Notes: generated from the sequence alone by a model not told the origin. A stretch of DNA of 64,000 nt from Sphingobacterium faecium (GCF_003054045.1 NZ_QBKH01000004.1:186001-250000); one strand, 5' to 3'. Positions 1 through 9,058 are shown, numbered from the stretch's first letter. A program made the numbers and translations.

Positions 1-573
1 GTCGTAAATGAGATCATTGGATTAGATCCTACCAATGATCAGATCACCTACGAAAGACCGGAAAATATTGGCTCATTCAAAAATTACGGAATATCATTTA
101 TGGCACCTACCCAATTTTTCAATTGGTGGACAGCAACACATTTTGTCAACTACTATAGAAATGAATACGAGATTCCACAGGAAGATGCCTTGATCAAACG
201 TTCAGGAAATACATTATCATTAAATACACAAAATAATTTTAAACTCCCAAAAAATTGGTCAATAGAGATTGGTGGAAACTATAATTCCGGATTGACTATT
301 GGTCTAACTGATATCAAAAGTTATGGGGTTGTTTATTCAGGAATACAAAAGAGCATCTTAAATAAAAAAGCAACAATTAAACTTGTTGTCAACGATATAT
401 TTCATACTAATAATCGTCGTTATGAAACCATTTCAAATGCCGTTAGATTAATAGGAAGATCTAATCCCGACAGCAGAACCGCTATTTTATCTTTCAATTA
501 TCGATTTGGAGGTTCTGAAAATGCAACAAAAAAACGATCAACAGGATCTGAAGAGATAAAAAATAGATTATAA
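1..573 (+). CDS. Outer membrane beta-barrel protein, C-terminal part (cut by window edge)
   Basis: The reading frame is open from base 1, so the start lies outside the window; 190 codons are visible. The visible part has alternating aromatic and polar residues in beta-hairpin rhythm (for example NWWTATHFVNYYRNEYEI, WSIEIGGNYNSG) and ends with a strand RTAILSFNYRFG followed by a charged tail. This is the pattern of the C-terminal barrel of Bacteroidota TonB-dependent-receptor-like proteins of the outer-membrane beta-barrel family (OMP_b-brl_3). It would sit in the outer membrane. The usual terminal aromatic is followed here by about 20 extra polar residues, common in this subfamily. Substrate unknown. 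A strong hairpin follows the stop codon. Confidence 0.75.
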   Translation, partial: VVNEIIGLDPTNDQITYERPENIGSFKNYGISFMAPTQFFNWWTATHFVNYYRNEYEIPQEDALIKRSGNTLSLNTQNNFKLPKNWSIEIGGNYNSGLTIGLTDIKSYGVVYSGIQKSILNKKATIKLVVNDIFHTNNRRYETISNAVRLIGRSNPDSRTAILSFNYRFGGSENATKKRSTGSEEIKNRL

Positions 574-610
574 CTAGATCTCAAAATAACAATATTGAAG
601 GGTCAAAATA

Positions 611-656
611 ATACACAAAGAGCTATCAAATTTTAACTTGATAGCTCTTTGTGTAT
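611..656 (+). terminator. Hairpin terminator after the barrel protein gene
   Basis: A perfect 19-base inverted repeat (611-629 with 638-656) encloses an 8-base loop. There is no long T run after it, so it may act as a terminator or an mRNA 3'-end stabiliser. Confidence 0.6.
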
Positions 657-758
657 AGTATCTGTTACAATAAATCGCGAATAAATCGTGATATCCCGTT
701 TTATTATCATATGACATTCATATCAAAAACAGCATAAATAGAACTATATCAAATTTAC

Positions 759-766
759 TATCTTTG
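759..766 (+). promoter_or_regulatory. -7 promoter box for dusB
   Basis: TATCTTTG fits the Bacteroidota -7 consensus TAnnTTTG and ends 15 bases before the dusB start codon. No clear -33 TTG element is visible. Confidence 0.5.
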
Positions 767-780
767 TAAAAAAATCAAAT

Positions 781-1779
781 ATGTCTGTTAAGATTGGTGA
801 AAATATAGATTTAGGAGAATTTCCCTTGTTGCTCGCTCCAATGGAAGATGTGAGTGATCCACCGTTCCGTTTTGTCTGTAAGCAAAACGGTGTAGATATG
901 ATGTATACCGAATTTATTTCTTCCGAAGGATTGATTCGTGATGCTGCAAAATCACGTAAAAAGTTGGACATATTCGAATATGAGAGACCAATAGGAATTC
1001 AAATCTTTGGTTCGGAAATCGAACACATGAGACAGTCTTCTGAAATTTGTACCCTAGCAAATCCAGATCTAATCGATATTAATTACGGTTGTCCTGTTAA
1101 AAACGTAGCCTGTCGCGGAGCAGGAGCTAGTCTATTACAAGATATCGATCGCATGGTAGCGATGACAAAAGCAGTTGTAGAAGGTACGCACTTGCCTGTC
1201 ACCGTAAAAACACGTTTAGGTTGGGATGACAATACGAAGAATGTCTATGAGGTTGCAGAACGCTTGCAGGACATTGGTATTAAAGCATTATCGATTCATG
1301 GCCGTACACGAGCTCAGATGTACAAAGGACAAGCCGATTGGTCTATGATACGTGATATTAAGCGTAATCCACGCATTAAAATTCCGATTTTCGGAAATGG
1401 TGATGTAGATTCGTTAGAAAAAGCAGTGGCTTGGCGTCAAGAGTATGAGGTAGACGGCATTATGATCGGTCGTGCATCTATTGGCTATCCTTGGATTTTT
1501 AGAGAAATAAAGCACTTTTTCAAAACAGGTGAGCGCCTAGCTGGACCAACGATCGCTGAACGTGTAGAGGTCTGCAGAACACATTTAGTAAAATCCATTG
1601 AGTGGAAAGGTCCCAAAACAGGTATTTTTGAAATGAGACGCCATTATTCAAATTACTTCAAAGGAATACCAGATTTTAAAGAATACAGGATGAGATTAGT
1701 CAGTCTACAAACTTTCGAAGAGATTCAAGAAGTTTTAGATGAAATTCAACATAATTTTGTAGAAGAAGCAATTTTTTAA
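781..1779 (+). CDS. dusB: tRNA-dihydrouridine synthase (DusB type)
   Basis: FMN enzyme that reduces uridine to dihydrouridine in the D-loop of tRNAs, acting in the cytoplasm. The 332-residue product has the TIM-barrel landmarks of the family: APMEDVSDPPFR (19-30) binding FMN, the substrate motif NYGCPVKNVACRGAGAS (101-117) with the conserved GCP cysteine C104, KTRLGWD, IHGRTRAQMYKGQADW, PIFGNGDV and the phosphate-binding GIMIGRASIGYPWIF. Length is normal for DusB. The gene has its own promoter box and is not in an operon; it converges on the flippase gene, sharing a terminator that overlaps both stop codons. High confidence in family; DusB subfamily from overall resemblance. Confidence 0.92.
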   Translation: MSVKIGENIDLGEFPLLLAPMEDVSDPPFRFVCKQNGVDMMYTEFISSEGLIRDAAKSRKKLDIFEYERPIGIQIFGSEIEHMRQSSEICTLANPDLIDINYGCPVKNVACRGAGASLLQDIDRMVAMTKAVVEGTHLPVTVKTRLGWDDNTKNVYEVAERLQDIGIKALSIHGRTRAQMYKGQADWSMIRDIKRNPRIKIPIFGNGDVDSLEKAVAWRQEYEVDGIMIGRASIGYPWIFREIKHFFKTGERLAGPTIAERVEVCRTHLVKSIEWKGPKTGIFEMRRHYSNYFKGIPDFKEYRMRLVSLQTFEEIQEVLDEIQHNFVEEAIF

Positions 1780-1794
1780 AAATCGCTTCTTCTA
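1760..1794. terminator. Shared bidirectional terminator overlapping two stop codons
   Basis: TAGAAGAAGC (1760-1769) pairs with GCTTCTTCTA (1785-1794), extended inward by an A/T stem. It includes the stop of dusB and the stop of the convergent flippase gene, with T-rich sequence on each strand. Confidence 0.6.
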
Positions 1795-3303
1795 ATTTTT
1801 AGCCTTCATGATCCTAAGAATTGTTTTTCTCTCGACAAAAACAGTTCCCATGATATAAGCAATCAACATGATATTGCCAATCCAAAAATTACGATCAAAG
1901 GCGGTATAGTGAATATAAACAATGATTATTCCCACCAACATATAAGCTCCAATTTTTAAAATCTTATACGGTATTGGATAGTTCTTTTGTCCCCAAAAAT
2001 AAGACAAAAACACCATCACGAGGTAAGTTATGGACGTGACATAGATGGCACCTACATAGCTATACCGAGGAATGAGTAGGTAACAAAGAATGATGGTAAT
2101 TAAAGCCCCGATACCTGAAATATAAAGTCCATATCGCGTTTGATCAGAGAGTTTATACCATACGGACAAATTCATATAAATACCGAGCATGACATAGTTG
2201 AACAAGATAACAGGAATAATAAATAAACCAGACCAATATACGGCACTTTCAGCAGGCGATCCGCCTTCAATAAAATACTTCAGCCATTCAATATTGACAG
2301 ATAAACCAATCATGACCATCATCATGGCAATTACAAAATATTCCATAATCATAGCATAAACCTTTCTAGAATTTTCATTTTTTGCATATGAAAAGAAAAA
2401 AGGTTCAGCTCCTAGACGGAAAGCTTGGACGAAAATGCTCAAAAAGACAGCAATTTTTGCTATAGCCCCATAAATCCCAACATCACGATCAGCAATATTT
2501 TTAGGAAGCAACTCTGGCATCAGCATCTTGTCAAGATTTTCATTGATGATAAATGAAATATTAGCAATCAATATTGGGAAACTATAACGAAACATATCCC
2601 CTAGTAATACCTTATCAATTTTAAAACTAAAAGTACTAATCTCCGGCAGCAACATCAATAAAGTCAATCCACTAGCGATAAAATTGGATAAGAACACATA
2701 TCCTAACCAAGAATCCACAAACCAAGATGAAAAATAAGGTGCGGTATGAGGAAAATTTTTAATTAAATAGGGGATGAAGATAATAAAGGTTAAATTTAGC
2801 AGGACAAAAGTACTAATATTGGCAAGCTTCAATATACCATAACGCAGGGGTCGGCCATTGGCACGTACCTTAGCAAAAGGTACAACCGCTAAAGCATCTA
2901 CCACAAGTGTTAAACCCACGAAATAAACGTAGCTTTTATATTCTCCTATAGAATCTATATTATCCTTCGCAAACCAAGCAGCAATATCATTAGAAAATAG
3001 GAGAATCGTAGATAGAAAAATCAAAGAAGTAAAAATAGTAACAACAAAGCTGTTATTAAAAACTTTAGCTTTATCCTTTTCCTCTACCTTCTGTAAATAT
3101 CTAAAGTAAGTCGTCTCCATGCCGAAAGCAAGGAAAGCATTAATCATCGCAGCCCAAGAATACATGTTCGTGAATATTCCATAAGTGGAAGCTTCAAATT
3201 TACGAACGAAAATTGGGGTTAAAACAAAATTCAGTAATCTGGAAACTATAGTACTGAGACCATAGATTAGAGTTTGTCCAGCAAATTTTTTAAAAACAGA
3301 CAA
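1792..3303 (-). CDS. Polysaccharide/lipid-linked oligosaccharide flippase (MOP superfamily)
   Basis: 503-residue polytopic inner-membrane protein with about 12-14 hydrophobic segments across its length. It starts FKKFAGQTLIYGLSTIVSRL followed by FVLTPIFVRKF, the typical N-terminus of Wzx/RfbX-like transporters of the MOP exporter superfamily, which flip undecaprenyl-linked oligosaccharides for O-antigen, capsule or exopolysaccharide. No glycosyltransferase genes are adjacent, so the substrate cannot be inferred here. The next gene upstream on the same strand (acylphosphatase) is 11 bases away, so the two are probably cotranscribed although they have no obvious functional link. Confidence 0.85.
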   Translation of the reverse strand: MSVFKKFAGQTLIYGLSTIVSRLLNFVLTPIFVRKFEASTYGIFTNMYSWAAMINAFLAFGMETTYFRYLQKVEEKDKAKVFNNSFVVTIFTSLIFLSTILLFSNDIAAWFAKDNIDSIGEYKSYVYFVGLTLVVDALAVVPFAKVRANGRPLRYGILKLANISTFVLLNLTFIIFIPYLIKNFPHTAPYFSSWFVDSWLGYVFLSNFIASGLTLLMLLPEISTFSFKIDKVLLGDMFRYSFPILIANISFIINENLDKMLMPELLPKNIADRDVGIYGAIAKIAVFLSIFVQAFRLGAEPFFFSYAKNENSRKVYAMIMEYFVIAMMMVMIGLSVNIEWLKYFIEGGSPAESAVYWSGLFIIPVILFNYVMLGIYMNLSVWYKLSDQTRYGLYISGIGALITIILCYLLIPRYSYVGAIYVTSITYLVMVFLSYFWGQKNYPIPYKILKIGAYMLVGIIIVYIHYTAFDRNFWIGNIMLIAYIMGTVFVERKTILRIMKAKN

Positions 3304-3314
3304 GATATTAGGAT

Positions 3315-3596
3315 TTATTTGGTTGATTTTTTTAGCACTTCAAAATTATTAAAGTTCCTCCAAGTCCCCTCTTCACAAGTCACTTCTTGTACCTCAGCCC
3401 GTTCTGGTCCTTCTTCACAGAATTCTTTTAGACAATCCAAGGCAAAATCATCACCTTCCGCTTCAACATACACAGAACCATCAGCTAAGTTTCTTACAAA
3501 ACCCTTTATGCCCAATTGATCTGCAACGGCTTTAGTAGTCAATCTAAAATAAACCCCCTGTACTTTTCCTTTAATAGAAATATTTACATGTTTCAT
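3315..3596 (-). CDS. acyP: Acylphosphatase
   Basis: Small cytoplasmic enzyme (93 residues, normal length) that hydrolyses the carboxyl-phosphate bond of acylphosphates. The signature GKVQGVYFR (10-18) with catalytic R18 and GFVRNLADGSV (32-42) with catalytic N36 are intact. The start codon at 3596 is supported by a -7 box that ends only 6 bases upstream, which would give an mRNA with almost no leader. It is followed closely by the flippase gene. Codon use is like its neighbours. Confidence 0.93.
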   Translation of the reverse strand: MKHVNISIKGKVQGVYFRLTTKAVADQLGIKGFVRNLADGSVYVEAEGDDFALDCLKEFCEEGPERAEVQEVTCEEGTWRNFNNFEVLKKSTK

Positions 3597-3601
3597 ATCA
3601 A

Positions 3602-3609
3602 CAAAAGTA
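3602..3609 (-). promoter_or_regulatory. -7 promoter box for acyP, nearly leaderless
   Basis: On the minus strand TACTTTTG fits TAnnTTTG; its G is 6 bases from the A of the acyP start codon, so transcription is predicted to start at or within a few bases of the ATG. Confidence 0.55.
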
Positions 3610-3630
3610 CAGAAGATTTTGAGTAATTTA

Positions 3631-4806
3631 CTATACTAATCGCTGTACAGTAACTTTATCTGTAAGTCTGAAATGTTCCATATTTTTCAATAGAACAAGT
3701 CCTGGCTTTTTACCAACTTCAATAGATCCAAATTCGCGATCGATATTCAAAGCTTGAGCCCCATTAATAGTTGCCCATTGAATCGATTGTTGAAAATCCA
3801 AATTATCAAAATGTTTGTGTAAAACTTTCAATTCATCCAGAATAGAAAGCGTATCATTCGAAGCTAAACTATCCGTACCAATCACTATTTTTTGATTATC
3901 GTTTACAAAGTTTAGAACTTTCGGTAATTGATTTTCAATATATAAATTAGCTTTTGGACATAAACACCATACAATATCACGTCCCATACGATCAACAAAA
4001 TCTAGATCCTTTAAAGATGTAAAAGTATTGTGCACAAGAATCAATTTATTCGGATGAGGCAGATACGGTAAATAAGATTGAATCGAATTTCTTGCTTGAG
4101 CCTTAAATAAGTCTGGATTCTTGCCGATTGTTTTAAAGAAATCTATAAAACCACCTGTTTTATAACGAAATAACTTATTTTCATCATCGCTCTCCTGATT
4201 ATGGATACTAATGATGTTTACATCAGAAACTGCCTTCTTAAATTTTTTAAGAAGAATTTTTGAACATGAATAAGGCGCGTGGGGCGTCAGAGAAGAGTGA
4301 GCAGGATCAAATTCATGGATTAGATCTTTTGCCTCTTGCAATTTGCCATCTGCCTCTTCAGGTTCTACACCAAAAATTTCAACAAATGTGTGATAAAGAA
4401 TTTTGCTCGATTCTTTGATCTTAGAAGTGTTATCCGAATTAACGTGATCCCCAACCGCTACAATTCCATTATTGTACATCTCTGCGTCCGCTTCGGCCAT
4501 AGCCTTATCAATAACTTTCAAAGATGCATTTCTGCTTGTCATTACTGAAGAGAGGAAAGCTGGTAATCCAGTTTTTTGCGGAATTGCTCCCTTCATGTGA
4601 GACAATTCTAAATGACAATGCGCATTAATAAATCCAGGAATAATTACTCCCTCAAATTTTTCGATGTGCTGGTCTTTCAATTCAGCGGCTTTACTTTCAT
4701 AAATTGCTAAAATTTCACCTTCATCATTTACTTTTACCACTCCATCTTTGATTGGCAAAGATGTAATTGGTAAAATATAGTTAGCGCTAAAATATTTCAT
4801 TATCAT
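3631..4806 (-). CDS. Amidohydrolase family metal-dependent hydrolase/deaminase
   Basis: 391-residue cytoplasmic TIM-barrel hydrolase. It has the amidohydrolase signature: HCHLELS after the leading beta-sandwich (metal ligands), GDHVNSD, TPHAPYSCS, HNQESDDE (third metal His), LVHNTF and the late GTDSLASND with the metal-binding Asp. The order and spacing match the chlorohydrolase/cytosine-deaminase branch (SsnA, aminodeoxyfutalosine deaminase, adenosylhomocysteine deaminase). The exact substrate cannot be read from the sequence and no pathway genes adjoin it. The start could be 4806 or the ATG two codons later (4800), since the family usually starts MKYFSA-like. A single gene 34 bases upstream of acyP. 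Confidence 0.85.
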   Translation of the reverse strand: MIMKYFSANYILPITSLPIKDGVVKVNDEGEILAIYESKAAELKDQHIEKFEGVIIPGFINAHCHLELSHMKGAIPQKTGLPAFLSSVMTSRNASLKVIDKAMAEADAEMYNNGIVAVGDHVNSDNTSKIKESSKILYHTFVEIFGVEPEEADGKLQEAKDLIHEFDPAHSSLTPHAPYSCSKILLKKFKKAVSDVNIISIHNQESDDENKLFRYKTGGFIDFFKTIGKNPDLFKAQARNSIQSYLPYLPHPNKLILVHNTFTSLKDLDFVDRMGRDIVWCLCPKANLYIENQLPKVLNFVNDNQKIVIGTDSLASNDTLSILDELKVLHKHFDNLDFQQSIQWATINGAQALNIDREFGSIEVGKKPGLVLLKNMEHFRLTDKVTVQRLV

Positions 4807-5420
4807 AAAAACTTAAAATCACTTTTGCATTACAGGTTAATGCAAAGTAACTGTGGATACTAACGTTAAAATTCGTGCCAAAATATAATTAAAATAATTT
4901 TCCTATTCAAACCAAACCTGTATTAATATAGTTTAAATATTTACACATGATAAAATTTATAAAAACCTTTTAGCTACATTATGCTATAAAAATTTTAAAT
5001 AAATTTCAAGTTTAATTAAAATCAATTTATTGCTAAATAATAACCGCAAACAGCTAAATTATTAAATTTTAGCATATTAGTTGAAGGTAATAAATAAGTT
5101 TAATTTCAGCCAATTTATTATCAAAAATTTACATTTTTAGATGACTTTTAAAAAATTTGTAGCGATTTGCTGACGTCATGTCAGCATTTCCTGATATCTA
5201 CTCATTAATGGAAATGAAGCCGTAAAAATGTATTTCTGCAGACTTACAATTGTTTGAATAATATGATAACTGTGGAGAGTAGACATCGACCTTCCATTCA
5301 TTAAGCAAACTTGCTCAATATCATGGTGACAATTTTACTAAAAAGATGAAACTGATATAAAAACGATCAACTTAATATAAAGCAATTACACTTATTATTT
5401 TTAGTCCTAGAAATATTTAA
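4807..5420. other. AT-rich intergenic region without a gene
   Basis: I see no plausible coding sequence in either strand here. The stretch is very A/T-rich with many poly-A/T tracts. The only distinct structure is a dyad GCTGAC-GTCAT-GTCAGC at 5169-5185, a possible protein-binding site. The 3' end leads into the promoter and TPP riboswitch of the next gene. Confidence 0.6.
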
Positions 5421-5428
5421 TAACTTCG
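5421..5428 (+). promoter_or_regulatory. -7 promoter box for the riboswitch transcript
   Basis: TAACTTCG is the common TAnnTTYG variant of the Bacteroidota -7 box and lies about 10 bases before the first conserved base of the TPP aptamer, so the transcript would begin just before the aptamer. Confidence 0.45.
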
Positions 5429-5436
5429 CAACATCA

Positions 5437-5549
5437 ATAAGGGGTGCCTTGTTCCAAGAACACGAATAAAGGCTGAGAATATACCCAACAATACCATTCG
5501 TATTGTGCACCTGATCCAGATAATGCTGGCGGAGGGAAAAGGTTAGTTA
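5437..5549 (+). promoter_or_regulatory. TPP (thiamine pyrophosphate) riboswitch, THI element
   Basis: All conserved blocks of the THI box are present in order: GGGGTGCC (5441-5448), GGCTGAGAATATACCC (5471-5486), ACCTGATC (5509-5516), GATAATGCTGGCGGAGGGAA (5519-5538). P3 forms from GCCTT (5446-5450) with AAGGC (5469-5473), topped by GTTC/GAAC; P5 forms from CCAG (5516-5519) and CTGG (5526-5529). Known role: binds TPP and shuts off expression of thiamine synthesis or transport genes. It lies about 70 bases upstream of a TonB-dependent receptor gene and is the main basis for that gene's function. The segment 5571-5577 (ACCCCTT) is an exact complement of AAGGGGT (5439-5445), the 5' side of P2, and may form the alternative ligand-free fold. 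Confidence 0.95.
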
Positions 5550-5615
5550 AATATCTATAAAACTGTTGTAACCCCTTGCAAGAGTTTGTTTAACTCAAAA
5601 TTCAATTAAAAAATC

Positions 5616-8030
5616 ATGATTAAAAATTTAATCAGCACAGTAGTACTATTAGGAATCGCACTTTCCGTATCTGCGCAACATCAGCTATCAATCAAAGTAA
5701 TCGACAATTCTACAAAAAAAACATTGCAAGGCGCTAGTATTATATTATCTAACCACCTCAGCAAGAAGTCGGATCAAAATGGAATAGCTAAATTTTCAGA
5801 TCTATCTGAAGGGAAATATGACTTAACCGTTTCCTATCTAGGGTACAGTACTGAAAAAAAACAAATTAACTTACTGGACAATCGCTCTATAGAAATCAAT
5901 CTAGATCCTTCTAGGATAAAAACCGAAGAAGTTATTGTACAAGCCACCCGCGCCAAAAACAATTCATCCACCACTTACAAAAATCTGAGTAAGGAAGATA
6001 TTGCTAAAAATAATTTCGGACAAGATATTCCTTATCTACTCGATCAAACGCCTTCTGTCGTAATAGGCTCTGATGCCGGTGCTGGTATCGGATATACCAG
6101 TATGAAAATACGAGGTTCTGATAACGCCCGTATCAATGTAACCTTAAATGGAATACCATTAAATGACGCCGAAAGTATGGGTTCGTTTTTCGTTAACCTT
6201 CCAGACTTTGCCTCTTCAACAGAGAGCATTCAGATTCAACGAGGCATCGGAACATCTACTAATGGAGCTGGTTCATTTGGAGCATCCTTAAATATCCAAT
6301 CCAATACATTAGAAAAAGATGCCTATGTGGAACTAAACAACTCCTATGGTTCTTATAACTCTTGGAAAAACACATTAAAAATTGGTTCAGGCCTATTAAA
6401 CAATAAATTTGCATTTAACGTACGCCTTTCTCGCATTCTAAGTGATGGTTATATCGATCGTGCATCTTCCAATCTAAAATCATTTTATGTAGATGGAGGA
6501 TATTACAGTGATAAACAAATTTTAAAAGCGATTGTATTCTCTGGAAAAGAAAAGACCTATCAATCTTGGTATGGCACTCCAGAACCAAGATTAAATAATG
6601 ATATAGCAGGAATGCAAGATTATGCAATCAATGATGGTTATACAGAATTAGAAACACAGAACTTATTAAATTCAGGTCGTACCTACAACAAATACTTATA
6701 TAAAAATCAAACTGATAATTATACCCAGACTCATCATCAGTTACACTACACCAATTTTATCAATGAAAAACTAACCTTCAATGGAGCCCTACATTATACT
6801 CGAGGAGCCGGATATTATGAGGAATTTCGACCTGAAGATGCTTTATCTAAATATAATCTGCCGCCAGTCATCATCGGAACAGATACCATCACCAAAACTG
6901 ACTTAGTCAGAAGAAGATGGTTAGACAATTACTTCTACGGCACGACCTTTTCTTTCAACTACAATCCATCTCAAGCCCTGAAATTAACATGGGGTGGGGC
7001 TTTAAATCAATATAAAGGAGATCATTATGGAGAAGTTATCTGGGCAAAATATGCATCAACTAGCAACTTGGGCGATAAATATTATTTAAATGATGCAACA
7101 AAAAATGATATTAGTACATTTCTAAAAGCAGATTTCACATTAGATAATTGGTTATTATTCGCAGATGTACAGTATCGCAATATCTTTTACAAAGTTAAAG
7201 GTGATGATGATAAAATCAAAGGAATGGATTTTGAAAGAACGTTCAACTTTTTAAATCCCAAAGTTGGCTTCACTTACCTGATCAATGAACATGCAAATTG
7301 GTATGCATCTTATGCTTATGCGAGCAAAGAACCCGTACGTAATGATTTTGTGGATATAAAAGGGAACAATCCCAAGCCAGAAAAAATGCAAGATATCGAG
7401 CTCGGCTATCGCTTCAGAAATGATGCTTTTAACATCGGAACCAATTTTTATGGTATGTTCTACAAAGATCAGCTCATCCCAACAGGAGCACTAAATGATG
7501 TCGGTTCTGCTCTAAGGATGAACATTCCTGATAGTTATCGCGTAGGATTAGAATTTGATGCGGCTTGGAAAATATCCAACCAATTTGGATGGAAAGCAAC
7601 TGCTGGTCTAAGCCAGAATAAAATTAAAAATTATACAGATGAAACGAGCGGCGAATTTATCAAAAAGACAAATATTGCTCTTTCTCCTGCAACAATCCTA
7701 TCAAGTGAATTTACTTATGCTCCACTCCCTTCTTTACAGATTGCATTACTGTCTAAGTATATTTCAAGACAATACTTAGACAACAGCTCTGCAAAAGAAC
7801 GAAGTATCAACTCCTCGTTTGTAAACAATGTCAGAGCTAACTATAGCTTCTCCGTACTGGGCGTCAAAAATATAGATCTGGGTTTAACCATTAACAATAT
7901 TTTAAATGAAAAATATGAAACCAATGGATATACCTGGGGTTATATGGACGGAGATTCACGAAAATACTTTAATTTCTACTATCCACAGGCGACAACTAAT
8001 TATATGCTGAGCCTAAATGTCAAATTCTAA
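5616..8030 (+). CDS. TonB-dependent receptor under TPP control, predicted thiamine-compound importer
   Basis: 804-residue outer-membrane active transporter. Signal peptide at 1-20 (cut after SVSA-Q), a carboxypeptidase-regulatory-like beta-sandwich (about 22-105; KTLQGASIIL, FSDLSEGKYDLTVSYLGY), a plug domain (about 110-230; MKIRGSDNARINVTLNGIPL, IQIQRGIGTSTNGAGSFGAS) and a 22-strand type barrel. The C-terminus NYMLSLNVKF ends in Phe as barrel proteins do. The TPP riboswitch in its leader says expression is repressed when thiamine pyrophosphate is plentiful, so the substrate is inferred to be thiamine, a phosphate ester or a precursor; TPP-regulated TonB receptors of this sort are known in Bacteroides. 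No inner-membrane partner (PnuT or ABC) is adjacent. Monocistronic, with a strong terminator. Confidence 0.88.
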   Translation: MIKNLISTVVLLGIALSVSAQHQLSIKVIDNSTKKTLQGASIILSNHLSKKSDQNGIAKFSDLSEGKYDLTVSYLGYSTEKKQINLLDNRSIEINLDPSRIKTEEVIVQATRAKNNSSTTYKNLSKEDIAKNNFGQDIPYLLDQTPSVVIGSDAGAGIGYTSMKIRGSDNARINVTLNGIPLNDAESMGSFFVNLPDFASSTESIQIQRGIGTSTNGAGSFGASLNIQSNTLEKDAYVELNNSYGSYNSWKNTLKIGSGLLNNKFAFNVRLSRILSDGYIDRASSNLKSFYVDGGYYSDKQILKAIVFSGKEKTYQSWYGTPEPRLNNDIAGMQDYAINDGYTELETQNLLNSGRTYNKYLYKNQTDNYTQTHHQLHYTNFINEKLTFNGALHYTRGAGYYEEFRPEDALSKYNLPPVIIGTDTITKTDLVRRRWLDNYFYGTTFSFNYNPSQALKLTWGGALNQYKGDHYGEVIWAKYASTSNLGDKYYLNDATKNDISTFLKADFTLDNWLLFADVQYRNIFYKVKGDDDKIKGMDFERTFNFLNPKVGFTYLINEHANWYASYAYASKEPVRNDFVDIKGNNPKPEKMQDIELGYRFRNDAFNIGTNFYGMFYKDQLIPTGALNDVGSALRMNIPDSYRVGLEFDAAWKISNQFGWKATAGLSQNKIKNYTDETSGEFIKKTNIALSPATILSSEFTYAPLPSLQIALLSKYISRQYLDNSSAKERSINSSFVNNVRANYSFSVLGVKNIDLGLTINNILNEKYETNGYTWGYMDGDSRKYFNFYYPQATTNYMLSLNVKF

Positions 8031-8032
8031 TT

Positions 8033-8070
8033 AAAAAAAACACACGCTATATAAAGCGTGTGTTTTTTTT
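8033..8070 (+). terminator. Rho-independent terminator of the TPP-controlled receptor gene
   Basis: CACACGCT (8041-8048) and AGCGTGTG (8055-8062) form a stem with loop ATATAA, preceded by eight A and followed by eight T. Confidence 0.9.
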
Positions 8071-8159
8071 GATCCACTCTTTTAAACCTTGACGATCACC
8101 AACACTTCCATTAACAAAAGTGAAATCAATAATTGACATTTTTTTCTTAACATTGCCCT

Positions 8160-8618
8160 ATGCGTGCAGTAATACAAAGAGTTTCTAGAGCAAACTGTTC
8201 AGTCGACAATAAGATTACAGGTCAAATTGAAAATGGATTATTAATTCTAATCGGAATTGAACAAGAAGATACTATAGAGGATATGAAATGGATGGCTCAA
8301 AAATTTGTTAATCTACGCATATTCAACGACGAGAACGGATTGATGAACAAATCCATACAAGATATTGCTGGCAATATTTTATTCATTTCTCAATTTACAT
8401 TATTTGCACAAACAAAAAAAGGAAATCGTCCATCCTTTATTCGTGCAGCCAAACCAGAGAAAGCTCAACCGATGTATATTGAAATGGCCGATTATCTCAG
8501 CACCTTGCTGGACAAAAAAATTCAGCTTGGCATTTTTGGTGCGGATATGAAAATTGATCTATTAAACGATGGTCCTGTTACTATTATAATGAATACACAG
8601 GATAAAGAAAATTTCTAA
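8160..8618 (+). CDS. dtd: D-aminoacyl-tRNA deacylase
   Basis: 152-residue cytoplasmic homodimeric editing enzyme that cleaves D-amino acids (and glycine misloaded on tRNA-Ala) from tRNA. Starts MRAVIQRVSRANC as in the family, with the catalytic-pocket motif SQFTLFA (about 77-83) and the cross-subunit Gly-cisPro motif NDGPVT (about 140-145) intact. Full length. It is followed after 4 bases by a MazG-like pyrophosphohydrolase gene, so the two quality-control enzymes form a small operon. Confidence 0.95.
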   Translation: MRAVIQRVSRANCSVDNKITGQIENGLLILIGIEQEDTIEDMKWMAQKFVNLRIFNDENGLMNKSIQDIAGNILFISQFTLFAQTKKGNRPSFIRAAKPEKAQPMYIEMADYLSTLLDKKIQLGIFGADMKIDLLNDGPVTIIMNTQDKENF

Positions 8619-8622
8619 TAAG

Positions 8623-8955
8623 ATGACCATAAAAGAAGCACAAGAAACCATTGACAAATGGATCACTACGACAGGCGTTCGTTATTTCAATGAATTGACC
8701 AATACTGCCATGCTCATGGAAGAAGTTGGAGAAGTCGCCAGAATAATGGCTCGTCAATATGGAGAGCAATCCTTTAAAAAATCGGATAAAGAAGTAAATT
8801 TAGCAGATGAAATGGCTGATGTTCTTTTTGTTTTGATGTGTTTAGCAAATCAAACAGGTATCGACTTGACCGATGCACTCGAAAAAAATTTGGAAAAAAA
8901 ATCAATTCGTGATGCAGATCGTCATAAAAACAATGAGAAGTTAAAAGAACAATAA
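8623..8955 (+). CDS. MazG-like nucleotide pyrophosphohydrolase
   Basis: 110-residue all-alpha NTP pyrophosphatase domain. The metal-binding set is visible: EEVGEV (about 29-34, ExxE) and LADEMADVLFVL (about 64-75, ExxD), as in the single-domain MazG/dUTPase superfamily that hydrolyses NTPs or dNTPs to the monophosphate and PPi. It is much shorter than the two-domain MazG of E. coli, but typical of Bacteroidota orthologues that sit next to dtd. Start at 8623 is 4 bases after the dtd stop. Presumed housecleaning role; substrate not determinable. Confidence 0.88.
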   Translation: MTIKEAQETIDKWITTTGVRYFNELTNTAMLMEEVGEVARIMARQYGEQSFKKSDKEVNLADEMADVLFVLMCLANQTGIDLTDALEKNLEKKSIRDADRHKNNEKLKEQ

Positions 8956-9022
8956 CAACGTTACTAGTGGTTTACGGAAAATTATTTTAAAAATAAATAT
9001 ACTAGTTATCAGGTAGACTTTA

Positions 9023-9030
9023 TATATTTG
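9023..9030 (+). promoter_or_regulatory. -7 promoter box of the second TonB-dependent receptor
   Basis: TATATTTG fits TAnnTTTG and lies 29 bases before the start codon at 9059. Confidence 0.5.
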
Positions 9031-9058
9031 AAGATATTAACTTAAATATATAAACTTT

